A DNA stretch of 43,143 nucleotides from Candidatus Desulfobulbus rimicarensis. GTDB lineage: Bacteria > Desulfobacterota > Desulfobulbia > Desulfobulbales > Desulfobulbaceae. Positions 1 through 9,324 of this stretch are shown here, one piece after another. The stretch lies in assembly GCA_008633435.1 (NCBI GenBank), contig RKSL01000002.1:1-43143 (forward strand), read 5' to 3'. The notes below the pieces were generated by a model. That model did no database searches, was not told where the DNA came from, and saw only the letters and a list, made by a program, of their open reading frames with translations. The first letter of the stretch is position 1, and every line of letters starts with the position of its first letter. The position numbers and the translations under genes were made by a program.

Positions 1-380
1 TGCGACAATATCTCTATTTTTGTCTGTTTGCTGCTCTGCTGCTTTTAAGCGGTTGTTCGGGCAAGCCTGTTCGGCATCTCGCCTCAGATGCGGCGCTTAT
101 TGAGCCGGGAACGTCCACCCGACAGGATGTGTTACGTTATCTCGGGGAGCCCGATGGCCACAGGACAGTTTCTGCCGGCGTGGAAGAGTTTGTCTATTAT
201 CAGGATAGAGAAGGCCTTTTGAGAAAGCTGCCGCTGGTCGGCTCGTGGGCGGATCCCAATGGATATGAAATGATTGTGGTCACCTTGAACGGCGACCTGG
301 TGGAAGGGTGTGCGTTTCGTCTCTTTGATGAGCGTGACCAGGCCTGGCGTAATGATTTTACCTGGGAAGAGGTGAAGTGA
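1..380 (+). CDS. BamE/SmpA-like outer-membrane lipoprotein (5' end cut by one base)
   Basis: The reading frame is open from position 3, and bases 1-2 (tg) fit an ATG whose A lies just outside the window. The protein begins RQYLYFCLFAALLLLSGCSG, a lipoprotein signal with lipobox L-S-G-C, so it should be lipidated and exported. The segment after it, GTSTRQDVLRYLGEPDG, resembles the small BamE/SmpA fold (helix, then G-x-P). The mature protein is about 105 residues and ends in the TGA at 378-380, overlapping pcm by 4 bp, so the two are probably co-translated. A role in outer-membrane assembly is only suggested by the fold resemblance. A generic small envelope lipoprotein is the alternative. Confidence 0.7.
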   Translation, partial: RQYLYFCLFAALLLLSGCSGKPVRHLASDAALIEPGTSTRQDVLRYLGEPDGHRTVSAGVEEFVYYQDREGLLRKLPLVGSWADPNGYEMIVVTLNGDLVEGCAFRLFDERDQAWRNDFTWEEVK

Positions 381-1030
381 GCAGTTCATCATCATTGGAA
401 ATTCACCGTTTGCGGATGGTGGAGGAGCAACTTGCTCCCCGTGGTATTCATCAGCAGGCAACGCTTGATGCCATGGCCACTGTCCCCAGGGAACTCTTTG
501 TCGAAGATGCCATGCAGGCTCGTGCCTATGGCGATCATCCCCTCCCCATTGGTGGTGGCCAGACCATTTCCCAGCCCTATATAGTTGCCCTTATGACCCA
601 GGCTCTGGAGCTTAAAGGCCATGAGCGGGTTCTGGAGATCGGCACCGGTTCCGGGTATCAGGCTGCGATACTCTCAAAAATTTGTGAGCGGGTCTATACC
701 ATTGAACGGCTTGATTCATTGCTGGGTAAGGCCAGGAAACTGTTTGACCGTCTCCATTATTATAATATTGTCTCAAGGATTGACGACGGCACCAGTGGCT
801 GGCCCGACGAAGCACCTTTTGATGCAATTTTGGTGACTGCGGGTGGCCCTAAGATTCCCGAGCCGCTGGTGGAGCAACTTGCCGATCCGGGCAGACTGGT
901 GATTCCGGTGGGTAATCAGGAGGTTCAGGATTTGCAGCTGGTGACAAAAATAGAGGGTGAAGTTCAGGTGAGCACCATTGAACAGGTACGTTTTGTCAGC
1001 CTGGTGGGCGAGCATGGCTGGCAGGATTAA
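377..1030 (+). CDS. pcm: Protein-L-isoaspartate O-methyltransferase
   Basis: This enzyme repairs damaged proteins by methylating L-isoaspartyl residues with S-adenosylmethionine. The 217-residue length is normal for the family. The SAM-binding loop EIGTGSGYQAAILS lies near residues 90-103, preceded by the family segment GGGQTISQPYIVALMTQ (about residues 58-74). The second half carries DAILVTAGGPKIPEPLVEQL, also typical of Pcm. The start is a GTG at 377 sharing GTGA with the stop of the upstream lipoprotein gene, indicating translational coupling. Downstream, a membrane-protein gene starts 2 bp after the stop, so the three appear to be one operon. Confidence 0.93.
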   Translation: MSSSSSLEIHRLRMVEEQLAPRGIHQQATLDAMATVPRELFVEDAMQARAYGDHPLPIGGGQTISQPYIVALMTQALELKGHERVLEIGTGSGYQAAILSKICERVYTIERLDSLLGKARKLFDRLHYYNIVSRIDDGTSGWPDEAPFDAILVTAGGPKIPEPLVEQLADPGRLVIPVGNQEVQDLQLVTKIEGEVQVSTIEQVRFVSLVGEHGWQD

Positions 1031-1031
1031 C

Positions 1032-1637
1032 ATGGAAAATGTCCGGAAAATATCTCTTTTACAGCGGCTCTACAATAGATGCATGGAATGGATTAAAACG
1101 CCGGCAGGTGTGTGGGCGTTGTTTGTCATTGCGGTGGCAGAATCGTCGTTTTTTCCGATTCCCCCTGATGTGTTCTTAATTGCTCTTTGTGTAGCCCGGC
1201 CTGCAAAATCGTTTAAGTATGCCGCAATATGTGCTGCCGGGTCGGTATTGGGCGGGGCATTGGGCTATGGCCTGGGATTTGCCTTTATGGATACTCTGGG
1301 CCAGCGGATTCTTGATCTGTATGGGCTTGAAGGTAAATATCAGGTTGTCCAGTCGCTCTACCAGCAATATGATGCCTGGGCTGTGGCTGCGGCCGGGTTT
1401 ACTCCTCTGCCGTACAAGTTGTTCACCATCTCTGCCGGTGCTTTTAAAATTCATTTTCCCACCTTCATGCTGGTTTCTCTGGCTGCCCGTTCAGCCCGTT
1501 TCTTTCTTGTTGCCGGACTTATTTATAAGTTCGGTGCACCGGTACAGGCGTTCATCGATAAATATTTTAACATCCTGAGCATCGTTTTCCTGGTGTTGCT
1601 GATTGGTGGTTTTATACTGATTAAAATGGTCTTGTAG
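1032..1637 (+). CDS. YqaA/DedA-type inner-membrane protein (VTT domain)
   Basis: This is a 201-residue integral membrane protein of the SNARE-associated/VTT type (DedA superfamily, closest in layout to YqaA). Hydrophobic segments lie near residues 25-50, 60-85 and 110-130, and at the C terminus. The family-like segment FPIPPDVFLIALCVARP is near residues 40-56. Members are thought to act in membrane lipid homeostasis or transport, but the substrate of this one cannot be read from sequence. I chose the ATG at 1032 because AGGA lies 7 bases upstream and it follows the pcm stop directly. An in-frame ATG at 978 would overlap pcm deeply. Confidence 0.8.
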   Translation: MENVRKISLLQRLYNRCMEWIKTPAGVWALFVIAVAESSFFPIPPDVFLIALCVARPAKSFKYAAICAAGSVLGGALGYGLGFAFMDTLGQRILDLYGLEGKYQVVQSLYQQYDAWAVAAAGFTPLPYKLFTISAGAFKIHFPTFMLVSLAARSARFFLVAGLIYKFGAPVQAFIDKYFNILSIVFLVLLIGGFILIKMVL

Positions 1638-1640
1638 ATC

Positions 1641-2039
1641 ATGGAAGAGCGTGTGCAGTATCCATGCCCTGATGAGCCTGTAATGAAAACAGCACGATGT
1701 CAGCTGCAAAGCTTTATTACCCGTGACGGTTCAGAAATTATAGAACTGTTTCATCCCGGGAGTAATGGTAACGCCATGCAGAGTCTTGCCGAGGCCAGGG
1801 TGGCGTGTGGCTGCGCAACACGACTGCATCGACATCACCAGTCTGAAGAACTTTATCATATTCTCTCCGGAACCGGGCGCATGACCCTTGGCCGGGAGGT
1901 CTTGAATGTGCGCCGGGGGGATACGGTCTGTATTCTACCAGGAGTTGCCCATTGTCTTGAAAATACAGGTAAAGACGAGCTTGTATTTCTCTGCTGCTGC
2001 GCGCCCCCTTACACTCACCAGGACACTGAACTGCTCTGA
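1641..2039 (+). CDS. Cupin-domain protein
   Basis: A single-domain cupin of 132 residues. Motif 1 is visible as H-R-H-H-x3-E-L-Y-H-I-L-S-G-x-G near residues 63-78, giving the His/Glu metal ligands. Motif 2 is G-D-T-V-C-I-L-P-G-V-A-H near residues 94-105. Small cupins of this kind serve as sugar isomerases, dioxygenases or ligand sensors, and nothing here fixes the reaction. The gene begins 3 bp after the preceding stop with a weak ribosome-binding site. An internal ATG at 1683 would still keep the cupin core. It is probably the last gene of the pcm operon, since a promoter-like site follows. Confidence 0.75.
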   Translation: MEERVQYPCPDEPVMKTARCQLQSFITRDGSEIIELFHPGSNGNAMQSLAEARVACGCATRLHRHHQSEELYHILSGTGRMTLGREVLNVRRGDTVCILPGVAHCLENTGKDELVFLCCCAPPYTHQDTELL

Positions 2040-2058
2040 TTTTCAGTTGTGCAATGTG

Positions 2059-2087
2059 TTGTCAAAGTCCCCCTTTTAGAGTAAGAT
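2059..2087 (+). promoter_or_regulatory. Candidate sigma-70 promoter for the pyrG-kdsA-kdsC-lptC operon
   Basis: TTGTCA at 2059-2064 and TAAGAT at 2082-2087 are separated by 17 bases, giving 5/6 and 4/6 matches to the consensus. The site lies just after the cupin stop and about 245 bases before the pyrG start, leaving a long leader in which I see no known riboswitch. No transcript data support it, so this is a sequence match only. Confidence 0.4.
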
Positions 2088-2331
2088 ATATTCCCGTCAG
2101 GAGCATGAAGGATTCCTTGGAAATTTGTCTTTTCGTTCGATCTCTTGGTTTCAGGATATTTAAGATTGGTTAAAGCAGTCTAGAATGCTGCAATTCTTAT
2201 TTTCCTGTTTCGTGGAGTCTTTCGACGGTCACTCATCTGAGCTCGAACGCATAAGTTGATTTTCCAGCCCCATGACTAAAACCGGCGGCTTTACAGCCAT
2301 TTTCTTTGATCAGCCAACAGGGATGGATACC

Positions 2332-4002
2332 ATGGACAAAAAAACGAGTAAAAAAACCAAGTTTATCTTTATCACCGGTGGAGTCCTCTCTTCCCTGGGA
2401 AAAGGGCTGGCAGCTGCTGCGATTGGCGCGCTTCTTGAAAGTCGCGGTATGACTGTTACCTTTCAAAAGCTCGATCCATATATCAATGTTGATCCAGGCA
2501 CCATGAATCCGTTTCAGCATGGTGAGGTTTTTGTCACTGACGATGGCGCTGAAACAGATCTTGATATGGGCCATTATGAGCGTTACACCAATGCGGTAAT
2601 GGCGCAGAAAAATAATTATACTTCGGGCCGGATCTATTATTCGGTCATCATGAAAGAACGACGCGGTGAATATCTGGGCGGCACCGTCCAGATGATTCCC
2701 CATATCACCGATGAAATAAAAAAAGCTGTGCTGCAGCTTGATGGCAGTGTGGATGTGGCTATCATTGAGATTGGCGGAACTGTGGGCGATATCGAGGGGC
2801 TGCCCTTTATCGAGGCCATTCGTCAGTTGCGTGGTGACCTTGGTCGTGAGTATTCCCTGTTTATTCATTTAACCCTTGTCCCCTACATTAAAACCGCAGG
2901 TGAGATCAAAACCAAGCCGACCCAGCATTCAGTTAAAGAGTTGCTTGCCTCCGGCATCCAGCCTGACATTCTGATGTGCCGTACCGAGGTGCCTCTTGAT
3001 CAGTCGTTGAAGAAAAAAATTGCCCTGTTTTGTAATGTTGAGCCACAATCAGTCATTACGGCCATTGATGTGGAGACTATTTACGAGGTGCCGCTTAAGT
3101 TGCATGAAGAGGGCGCTGATGACCGGATTCTTGAAAAACTGGGGATCTGGACAGGTGCTCCCCACATCAAACCGTGGCAGGATCTGGTGTATAAGATCAA
3201 ACATCCCCAGCACACAGTAACCATCGGTATTACCGGCAAATATGTGGAGCTCAGAGAGGCGTACAAAAGCCTGCATGAGGCGTTGGTACATGGCGGTATT
3301 TCCTGCGACACCAAGGTAAAGCTGGAATATGTCAATGCTGAAGAACTGGAAAACGGAGGTGACCCCGAAGCATTGCTGGCCGGATGTGACGGCGTGCTGG
3401 TACCCGGTGGGTTTGGCAGCCGCGGGGTGGAAGGTAAAATTCGGGCAATTACCTATGCCCGTGAGCAGAAGATTCCATTTTTTGGCATATGTCTTGGCAT
3501 GCAGCTGGCTGTTATTGAATTTGCCAGAAATATTGCCGGTCTGGCCGGGGCAAACTCCATGGAGTTTGAGGATGAACCAGCCTATCCTGTCATTTATCTG
3601 ATGAAGGAATGGTATGATTTCAGAACCGGAAAAATTGAGGTCAGAGATGAGGGCTCCGACATGGGCGGCACCTTGCGGTTGGGTGCTTATCCCTGCAAGT
3701 TAATCGATGGAACGCTTGCCAGCGCGGCCTATGGCAAGGCTGAAATAAGCGAACGCCATCGGCACCGCTATGAGTTCAACAATGCCTATCGTGAGCAGCT
3801 TGAAAAGGCCGGACTCGTGGTCAGCGGCACATCGCCCGATGACACTCTGGTCGAAATCGTCGAGTTAAAGGAGCATCCCTGGTTTCTTGGCTGCCAGTTT
3901 CATCCTGAGTTTAAATCCAAACCCATGGCCGCGCATCCTTTGTTTCGCGATTTTGTCCGGGCAACGCTGGAAAATTCTAAAAATGCAAAAGAGGGCGTAT
4001 GA
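2332..4002 (+). CDS. pyrG: CTP synthase
   Basis: Makes CTP from UTP, ATP and glutamine in the cytoplasm. The synthetase domain begins [20 protein letters not shown] (nucleotide loop) and includes [20 protein letters not shown]. The C-terminal class I glutamine amidotransferase domain has its nucleophile in GICLGMQ and the His/Glu pair in HPEF. From the ATG at 2332 the protein is 556 residues, near the family norm. I prefer 2332 (AGGG 9 bases upstream) to the in-frame starts at 2272 and 2323, which add residues without similarity to the family. It overlaps kdsA by ATGA. CTP is a co-substrate for Kdo activation, which fits the LPS genes that follow. Confidence 0.97.
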   Translation: MDKKTSKKTKFIFITGGVLSSLGKGLAAAAIGALLESRGMTVTFQKLDPYINVDPGTMNPFQHGEVFVTDDGAETDLDMGHYERYTNAVMAQKNNYTSGRIYYSVIMKERRGEYLGGTVQMIPHITDEIKKAVLQLDGSVDVAIIEIGGTVGDIEGLPFIEAIRQLRGDLGREYSLFIHLTLVPYIKTAGEIKTKPTQHSVKELLASGIQPDILMCRTEVPLDQSLKKKIALFCNVEPQSVITAIDVETIYEVPLKLHEEGADDRILEKLGIWTGAPHIKPWQDLVYKIKHPQHTVTIGITGKYVELREAYKSLHEALVHGGISCDTKVKLEYVNAEELENGGDPEALLAGCDGVLVPGGFGSRGVEGKIRAITYAREQKIPFFGICLGMQLAVIEFARNIAGLAGANSMEFEDEPAYPVIYLMKEWYDFRTGKIEVRDEGSDMGGTLRLGAYPCKLIDGTLASAAYGKAEISERHRHRYEFNNAYREQLEKAGLVVSGTSPDDTLVEIVELKEHPWFLGCQFHPEFKSKPMAAHPLFRDFVRATLENSKNAKEGV

Positions 4003-4844
4003 AGAGCGTGACCATAAATGCGCAGGATGGGGAGGCAATCAATGTCGGCCCGGGGCAGCCGCTACTGCTGCTGGCCGGCCCCTGTGTGCTGGAATCGGGT
4101 GAAATGGGCTGGGAAATTGCCAGAGAAATGAAGGCAATTACTTCGCGACTGGGCATTTCGTATGTTTTTAAAGCTTCTTTTGATAAAGCCAATCGCACTT
4201 CCCTGGATTCTTTTCGCGGCCCTGGTTTGGAAACAGGGCTGCGCCAGCTTGGTCGTATTCGTGATGAAATTGGGGTTCCTATTGTTTCCGATGTCCATGA
4301 ACCGGCCCAGGTGGAACGTGCTGCTGAGTTTCTGGATGTTATTCAAATTCCCGCTTTTCTCTGTCGGCAGACAGATCTGCTGGTGGCTGCTGCCCAGTCA
4401 GGGAAAACCGTTAATCTGAAAAAGGGGCAGTTTGTCTCTCCCTGGGATATGCAACATGCTGTAAGTAAGCTGCGTAATGCAGGATGTGAACGTATCTTGC
4501 TCACCGAACGGGGAGCAAGCTTTGGCTATAATAATCTGGTGGTGGATATGCGTTCTTTGCCGGTGATGCGTGGTCTGGACTGTCCGGTTATTTATGATGC
4601 CACCCATTCTGTACAGTTGCCCGGTGGGCTTGGAGGAAAATCAGGTGGCCAGCGTGAGTTTATCCCGCCGCTGACCCGGGCTGCCATGGCCGTCGGGGTT
4701 GACGGCTTGTTTATGGAAGTTCATCCCGATCCGGACAATGCCCTGTGTGATGGCCCAAATTCCTGGCCTCTTGACAAGGTCGAACCGCTTTTGACCCAGC
4801 TTCTGGCTGTTCGTCAAGCCGTACAAGGTGTAAGTGATGCCTGA
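3999..4844 (+). CDS. kdsA: 3-deoxy-8-phosphooctulonate synthase (Kdo-8-phosphate synthase)
   Basis: Condenses phosphoenolpyruvate with arabinose-5-phosphate to Kdo-8-phosphate, the first step to the Kdo sugar of LPS. The 281-residue length is typical. Visible motifs are [55 protein letters not shown] and FMEVHPDP. Cys in the AGPC segment, where the metal-independent E. coli type has Asn, suggests the metal-dependent class. The start overlaps the pyrG stop by 4 bp. kdsC follows in a different frame with a small overlap, so the Kdo steps are co-expressed. Confidence 0.96.
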   Translation: MKSVTINAQDGEAINVGPGQPLLLLAGPCVLESGEMGWEIAREMKAITSRLGISYVFKASFDKANRTSLDSFRGPGLETGLRQLGRIRDEIGVPIVSDVHEPAQVERAAEFLDVIQIPAFLCRQTDLLVAAAQSGKTVNLKKGQFVSPWDMQHAVSKLRNAGCERILLTERGASFGYNNLVVDMRSLPVMRGLDCPVIYDATHSVQLPGGLGGKSGGQREFIPPLTRAAMAVGVDGLFMEVHPDPDNALCDGPNSWPLDKVEPLLTQLLAVRQAVQGVSDA

Positions 4845-5478
4845 GAGTTCTTGTCCAACAGTGGGAAATGGGTATTCCGACTGCAACTTAACCCAGGCGC
4901 TTCGCCAAAGAGCTATGGAACGGGAAAAACCTGTTGAACGGAGTAGGATGTGGCAGGCAACTTTAGTTCGAGCCAAGCGGGTTGAGCTGCTTCTGCTTGA
5001 TGTTGACGGTGTTCTCACCGACGGCACCTTGCTCTATTCGGCTGAATCCAGTGGCGAACTGAAGGGATTTAATACCCAGGACGGGCTTGGTTTGCGTCTG
5101 TTGCAGGATGCCGGTGTTGCTGTCGGAATCATCACCGCCCGGTTATCAGAGGCGGTTGCACGGCGGGCAACTGATCTTGGTTTTGCCCATGTCCATGTCG
5201 GACGTGATGATAAGGCCACCGCCTATTCCGAAGTTCTTACCAAAACAGGTCTCAGCTCGCAGCAGACGGCATACATGGGGGACGATCTCCTCGATTTGCC
5301 GGTATTAATGAAGGTGGGCTGTTCGTTTGCTCCTGCCAATGGTGTTGCCGAAGTCAGGCAGCGGGTTGATTATACCACCACCCGGGCTGGGGGGCATGGC
5401 GCTGTGCGTGAAGTGTGTGAGCTGCTGCTTGAAGCCCGTGGTCAGTGGTCGGAAATCCTTGCCCGGTTTACCAGATAA
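4837..5478 (+). CDS. kdsC: Kdo-8-phosphate phosphatase (HAD superfamily)
   Basis: Removes the phosphate from Kdo-8-phosphate to give free Kdo. HAD motif I is LLLLDVDGVLTDG, with the nucleophile DxD near residues 52-54. Motif II is the Thr in GIITARLS, and motif IV is AYMGDDLLDLPVL. From the ATG at 4837 the protein is 213 residues, longer than the usual 170-190, with about 37 N-terminal residues before the conserved core. The start is uncertain. 4837 has AAGGTG a few bases upstream and overlaps kdsA. The ATG at 4948 (176 residues, family-like length) is preceded by GGAG at a short 4-base spacing. The stop overlaps the lptC start (TAATG). Confidence 0.92.
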   Translation: MPESSCPTVGNGYSDCNLTQALRQRAMEREKPVERSRMWQATLVRAKRVELLLLDVDGVLTDGTLLYSAESSGELKGFNTQDGLGLRLLQDAGVAVGIITARLSEAVARRATDLGFAHVHVGRDDKATAYSEVLTKTGLSSQQTAYMGDDLLDLPVLMKVGCSFAPANGVAEVRQRVDYTTTRAGGHGAVREVCELLLEARGQWSEILARFTR

Positions 5479-6041
5479 TGAGAAACCCGCGTAATCTACT
5501 CTGGATGATTCCTCTGGGCATATTACTCACAGGTCCGCTGTGGCGTGGTTATGTCGCCGATTTTCTCAAACCCAGAGGCGGCTATGATGCTAAAGTGGCC
5601 GAGGCGTACAAGCGGCAGAGTCAGAATTTTATCATGGATAATATTTCGATTACCCTTTCCAGTAACGGACAGCTGGAGTGGCGCATCCGGGCACAACGCG
5701 CCTTTACCGGCAAGTCGGATCGGGAGATAGGGATGATTGATGTTGATGCCCGTTATACAAGCAAGGGAAAGGACCCGCTAGCGATTATCAGCGATAGGGG
5801 AACCTATCTTATGGATGATCGCCACCTGGTATTAATTGATCATGTTGTGGTAAAAAAACCGGCCAAGGGTGAGGAGCTGTTTACTGATCTGCTCCATTAT
5901 TACGATGCGACCAAGATGGTGATCTGTCCTGTGGATGTTGAAATCCAGGGGCCGCAGTTTCATCTCAGTGCCGGGAGAATGGATTATGACCTCTCAAGTG
6001 ATGCTTATGATTTTAACGAGCGTGTTATTGTCGAAATGTAA
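5478..6041 (+). CDS. lptC: LPS export periplasmic protein LptC
   Basis: LptC bridges the inner-membrane LptBFG exporter to periplasmic LptA. The 187-residue protein has one N-terminal membrane anchor (NLLWMIPLGILLTGPLW) followed by a beta-rich domain with the LptC-like pattern of repeated short strands, for example FIMDNISITLSSNGQLEWRI and DRGTYLMDDRHLVLIDHV. The ATG at 5478 shares a base with the kdsC stop, so translation is coupled. An in-frame start at 5445 would only add residues inside kdsC. The position after kdsA-kdsC is the common arrangement. LptA and LptB are not in this window before dapL, so the cluster is shorter than usual. Confidence 0.85.
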   Translation: MRNPRNLLWMIPLGILLTGPLWRGYVADFLKPRGGYDAKVAEAYKRQSQNFIMDNISITLSSNGQLEWRIRAQRAFTGKSDREIGMIDVDARYTSKGKDPLAIISDRGTYLMDDRHLVLIDHVVVKKPAKGEELFTDLLHYYDATKMVICPVDVEIQGPQFHLSAGRMDYDLSSDAYDFNERVIVEM

Positions 6042-6087
6042 CGGCTGAGAGTAGAAAGACAAATCAAACAGAGTGAGTATAGATACA

Positions 6088-7311
6088 ATGTTGCGAATTA
6101 ATGAGCATTACCTCAAATTACAGGCCTCCTACTTATTTTCTGATATTGCCAAACGGGTGGCGTCCTTTCAACAGGCCAATCCGGACAAAGATGTTATTAA
6201 ATTAGGTATTGGTGATGTAACCCGGGCGTTGCCCGAGGCATGTGTAGCTGCATTTCATCGGGCAGTTGACGAAATGGCAGCTGATGCCAGCTTTCGCGGT
6301 TACGGCCCTGAACAGGGCTACCCGTTTCTGCGGGAAGCTATTGCCATCCATGATTTTCAGGCCAGGGACGCAGAAATATCAGCTGATGAGATTTTTGTTT
6401 CAGACGGGGCAAAATGTGATACCGGCAATATTCAGGAATTATTTAGTGTGGAGGCAAAAATTGCCATCCCTGACCCGGTGTATCCGGTCTATCTTGATAC
6501 CAATGTCATGGCCGGGCGCACCGGTGATTTTGCTGATGGTCGCTACCAGGGGATTGTCTATCTGGATTCGGTGAAAGAGAATACTTATGTGCCGGCCCTG
6601 CCTGAGCAGCCGGTTGATCTTATCTATCTCTGTTTTCCCAACAATCCCACCGGGTCAACGGCTACCAGAGAACAGTTGCAGCAATGGGTGGATTATGCCC
6701 GTGAAAACAAGGCGCTTATTCTCTTTGATGCAGCCTATGAGGCCTTTATCCGTGACGAGTCCTTGCCCCATTCTATTTATGAAATTCCCGGAGCCAGAGA
6801 GGTGGCCATTGAATTCCGATCATTTTCCAAAAATGCAGGGTTCACCGGAACCAGGTGTGCGTATACAGTCGTCCCTAAAGAGTGCATGGCCTATGACGCA
6901 TCCGGAACTCCACAGCCAATTCATGCCCTGTGGAATCGTCGGCACTGTACAAAATTTAATGGTGTTTCATATCCGGTGCAACGGGCGGCTGAAGCGGTCT
7001 ATTCTGCCGATGGGCAGCAGCAGGTACAGGAACTTGTCGGCTATTATTTGAACAATGCTGATCGTATTGCCAGCGAAATAGGCAAGCTCGGCTACAGTTA
7101 TGCCGGGGCTGCCAATTCACCCTATATCTGGATCTGGGGCGATCGGGATTCCTGGGAGTTTTTTGATATGCTGCTCAATGAGGCTGGTGTTGTCTGTACA
7201 CCTGGTGCAGGATTTGGCAAATGCGGTCAAGGGTATATCCGGCTGTCAGCATTCAACTCCTCTGACAATGTGGAACGAGCCATGGTCAGGATTCGTGAGG
7301 CTCTCTCCTGA
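6088..7311 (+). CDS. dapL: LL-diaminopimelate aminotransferase
   Basis: A PLP enzyme converting tetrahydrodipicolinate directly to LL-diaminopimelate for lysine and peptidoglycan, bypassing the succinylase or acetylase branches. From the ATG at 6088 it is 407 residues, the usual DapL size. Family features include [15 protein letters not shown] at the N terminus, [15 protein letters not shown], and the PLP lysine in [15 protein letters not shown]-terminal residues YIRLSAFNS bind the substrate carboxylate in class I/II aminotransferases. An in-frame GTG at 6073 is possible, but GTGAG there looks more like the ribosome-binding site. It is convergent with the amidase gene. Confidence 0.95.
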   Translation: MLRINEHYLKLQASYLFSDIAKRVASFQQANPDKDVIKLGIGDVTRALPEACVAAFHRAVDEMAADASFRGYGPEQGYPFLREAIAIHDFQARDAEISADEIFVSDGAKCDTGNIQELFSVEAKIAIPDPVYPVYLDTNVMAGRTGDFADGRYQGIVYLDSVKENTYVPALPEQPVDLIYLCFPNNPTGSTATREQLQQWVDYARENKALILFDAAYEAFIRDESLPHSIYEIPGAREVAIEFRSFSKNAGFTGTRCAYTVVPKECMAYDASGTPQPIHALWNRRHCTKFNGVSYPVQRAAEAVYSADGQQQVQELVGYYLNNADRIASEIGKLGYSYAGAANSPYIWIWGDRDSWEFFDMLLNEAGVVCTPGAGFGKCGQGYIRLSAFNSSDNVERAMVRIREALS

Positions 7312-7338
7312 GCCTGTGAGATGGGCCAGTGGTGGCGA

Positions 7339-9237
7339 TTACAATGAGGCTGTACGCCGTTGTTTGCTGAAATTGTCTACCCCGGCAGCAATCTGTTCGG
7401 CAATGGTCTGGAGGTATTTGACGTCTTTTAATCGTTTTGCCTCGGCCGGGTTGGTGATAAAAGAGATTTCTGAGAGTATTGCAGGCATTTCTGCACCAAT
7501 CAGCACGTAAAACGGGGCCTGTTTCACGCCAAGGTTTCTGGTGCTGTATTTTTTACCAAGCCCATGAATAAGAGTCTTTTGCACCGCCTCTGCTAGGCGC
7601 GAGGATTCTTTGATTTTTGCGTTCTGCATCAGGCTGGAAAGAATATCCTGAAGTTCACTGATATTATGGGTTGATGTGGCATTTTCCCGGGCAGCAACCC
7701 GCATGGCCTCGGAATTTGTGGCAAGGTTTAAATAAAAGGTTTCCACTCCTTTTGCGTTTTTTTTCGGATGGGCATTCACATGGATGGAGACAAACAGATC
7801 AGCATTGTTGGTGTTGGCAATGGCTGTGCGTTCTTCCAGGGGAATGAACACATCGGTCTTGCGGGTAAGAATGACATCGTAATGGTATTTTTCCCGTAAA
7901 ATTTTTGCTGTTCTGCGCGCCACACTGAGCACAATATCTTTTTCCTGAAGATGATTTGCCATGGCTCCCGGGTCTTTTCCGCCATGTCCCGGATCAACAA
8001 CTATTCGCCGGATGCCAAGACCAAGCTGCTGGGCAAGAGAGAGAGATTCGGACACTCTTTGCGTGTGGTGCTGTCCCGTGGAGACGGGGGAAGTCAATGA
8101 TTGTGGTCGTGTCTTCTTCCTGTCTTCAAGGGTGATGATGGTCTCTTTGTCCGGCGCAGTCTGTAGCTGTTCAGGTTGAGCTGATGTCTCATGTCCTGGC
8201 AAAGAAGAAGACTGTGCGACTGTTTTTTCAGGCGTATTCACCACCTTTGGTCTTTTCGTCCCGGGTACTTCACCGCGTTCTTTTTTTATTCCCCGAACAT
8301 CAATTATGACCCGGAATGGATCGTTGAGGTTAAAGATTTTGTAGTCTGAAACAGACTCAATATCGAGGATGAGCCGGGCTGTGGTCTCGTTGACCTGTTC
8401 TGTCTGTACCTGCTGTAACAGACCGTCTTCGATGGGTACCGGGGTTCTTGCCTCAGGGGCAATGTAACTCTGGTCAAAATCAATGATCAGTCGTCTGGGC
8501 AGCTGGTTGTTTTTTTCCAGTAATCGGGTGGAGTAATGGACAGGGCCGGAGCCTCGTATCACAATTCGGGTGTAATCTGTTGATGACCAGTGCTGAACCG
8601 GCTCCAGGGTAACAAGGTCATGGCCGATTTGTTCCTGAACAGTGTGTTCCGGCATGGCCAGGTCAAAGTCTTTGGTAATGGTCTGGAGCTGACTGTAGGC
8701 TTGATTGCGCTTGTCGCCGTTGGGATATTTTGCAATGAGCTGTTGATAATATTGTGCAGCCTGCTGTGGATTATGTTTTTGGATACGCTCTATTTCAGCT
8801 ATGGAAAAGAGGGCACCATCAGCAAGTGTACTCCCGGGGAACAGGGTGGCAACATCCTTAAAAGAGTTGATTGCCTCGTCTATATCCAGGGGCACGTGGA
8901 ACTGTTCATACATCCGCCTATACATCCTTCCCACCATATAGAGACAAGACGGAGCCAGGTTGCTTTGCTGAGCTGCCAGATAAACACGGCGGAAATTATG
9001 TATTCCTTTGAGCCATTGGGCTCGTCTGGTCGCCTCTTCCCGTTCAAGAGTGTAATAGATATCTTTTGCCTGTTTATACTGTTTTTCCAGTCTGCTGGTT
9101 GGATTGTTTACAGCCTTGTCACTGGCCGATGCCGCCATGGAAATGGGGGCTGTAGCCAGAATTGAGATGCTGAGGAGCAGGCATGCGATAACAGTCAAAA
9201 CTGATCTGTTTATGGAGAGAAAAAAGGGGAAAACCAT
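7339..9237 (-). CDS. N-acetylmuramoyl-L-alanine amidase with AMIN domain (AmiC-like)
   Basis: A 632-residue exported cell-wall hydrolase that cleaves the MurNAc-L-Ala bond. An N-terminal signal (VLTVIACLLLSISILATAPI) is followed by a helical TPR-like region (about residues 50-200, with AAQYYQQLIAKYPNGDKRNQA). An AMIN domain follows (about 205-320, ending PFRVIIDVRG), which targets septal peptidoglycan in AmiC. A low-complexity linker leads to the Amidase_3 domain from about residue 410. Zinc ligands lie in IVVDPGHGGKDPGA and SIHVNAH, and the catalytic Glu in LSEISFITNP. The gene follows mutS by 87 bp on the same strand. The start lacks a clear ribosome-binding site. Confidence 0.93.
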   Translation of the reverse strand: MVFPFFLSINRSVLTVIACLLLSISILATAPISMAASASDKAVNNPTSRLEKQYKQAKDIYYTLEREEATRRAQWLKGIHNFRRVYLAAQQSNLAPSCLYMVGRMYRRMYEQFHVPLDIDEAINSFKDVATLFPGSTLADGALFSIAEIERIQKHNPQQAAQYYQQLIAKYPNGDKRNQAYSQLQTITKDFDLAMPEHTVQEQIGHDLVTLEPVQHWSSTDYTRIVIRGSGPVHYSTRLLEKNNQLPRRLIIDFDQSYIAPEARTPVPIEDGLLQQVQTEQVNETTARLILDIESVSDYKIFNLNDPFRVIIDVRGIKKERGEVPGTKRPKVVNTPEKTVAQSSSLPGHETSAQPEQLQTAPDKETIITLEDRKKTRPQSLTSPVSTGQHHTQRVSESLSLAQQLGLGIRRIVVDPGHGGKDPGAMANHLQEKDIVLSVARRTAKILREKYHYDVILTRKTDVFIPLEERTAIANTNNADLFVSIHVNAHPKKNAKGVETFYLNLATNSEAMRVAARENATSTHNISELQDILSSLMQNAKIKESSRLAEAVQKTLIHGLGKKYSTRNLGVKQAPFYVLIGAEMPAILSEISFITNPAEAKRLKDVKYLQTIAEQIAAGVDNFSKQRRTASL

Positions 9238-9324
9238 AAGTTGTTTCGTGAGAGTATTTGCGAATAATGGATAAAATATACTCCATTGCAGGAAATTGGT
9301 AAAACAAATAGTTGGTATGCGCTT

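Noticed and set aside
2233-2868. 211-codon open frame on the minus strand
   Set aside because: It is antisense to the conserved pyrG N terminus and explained by codon bias.
7334-7341. GGCGATTA, matching the third block of elements A and B
   Set aside because: An eight-base match is expected by chance in 43 kb, and the other blocks are missing.
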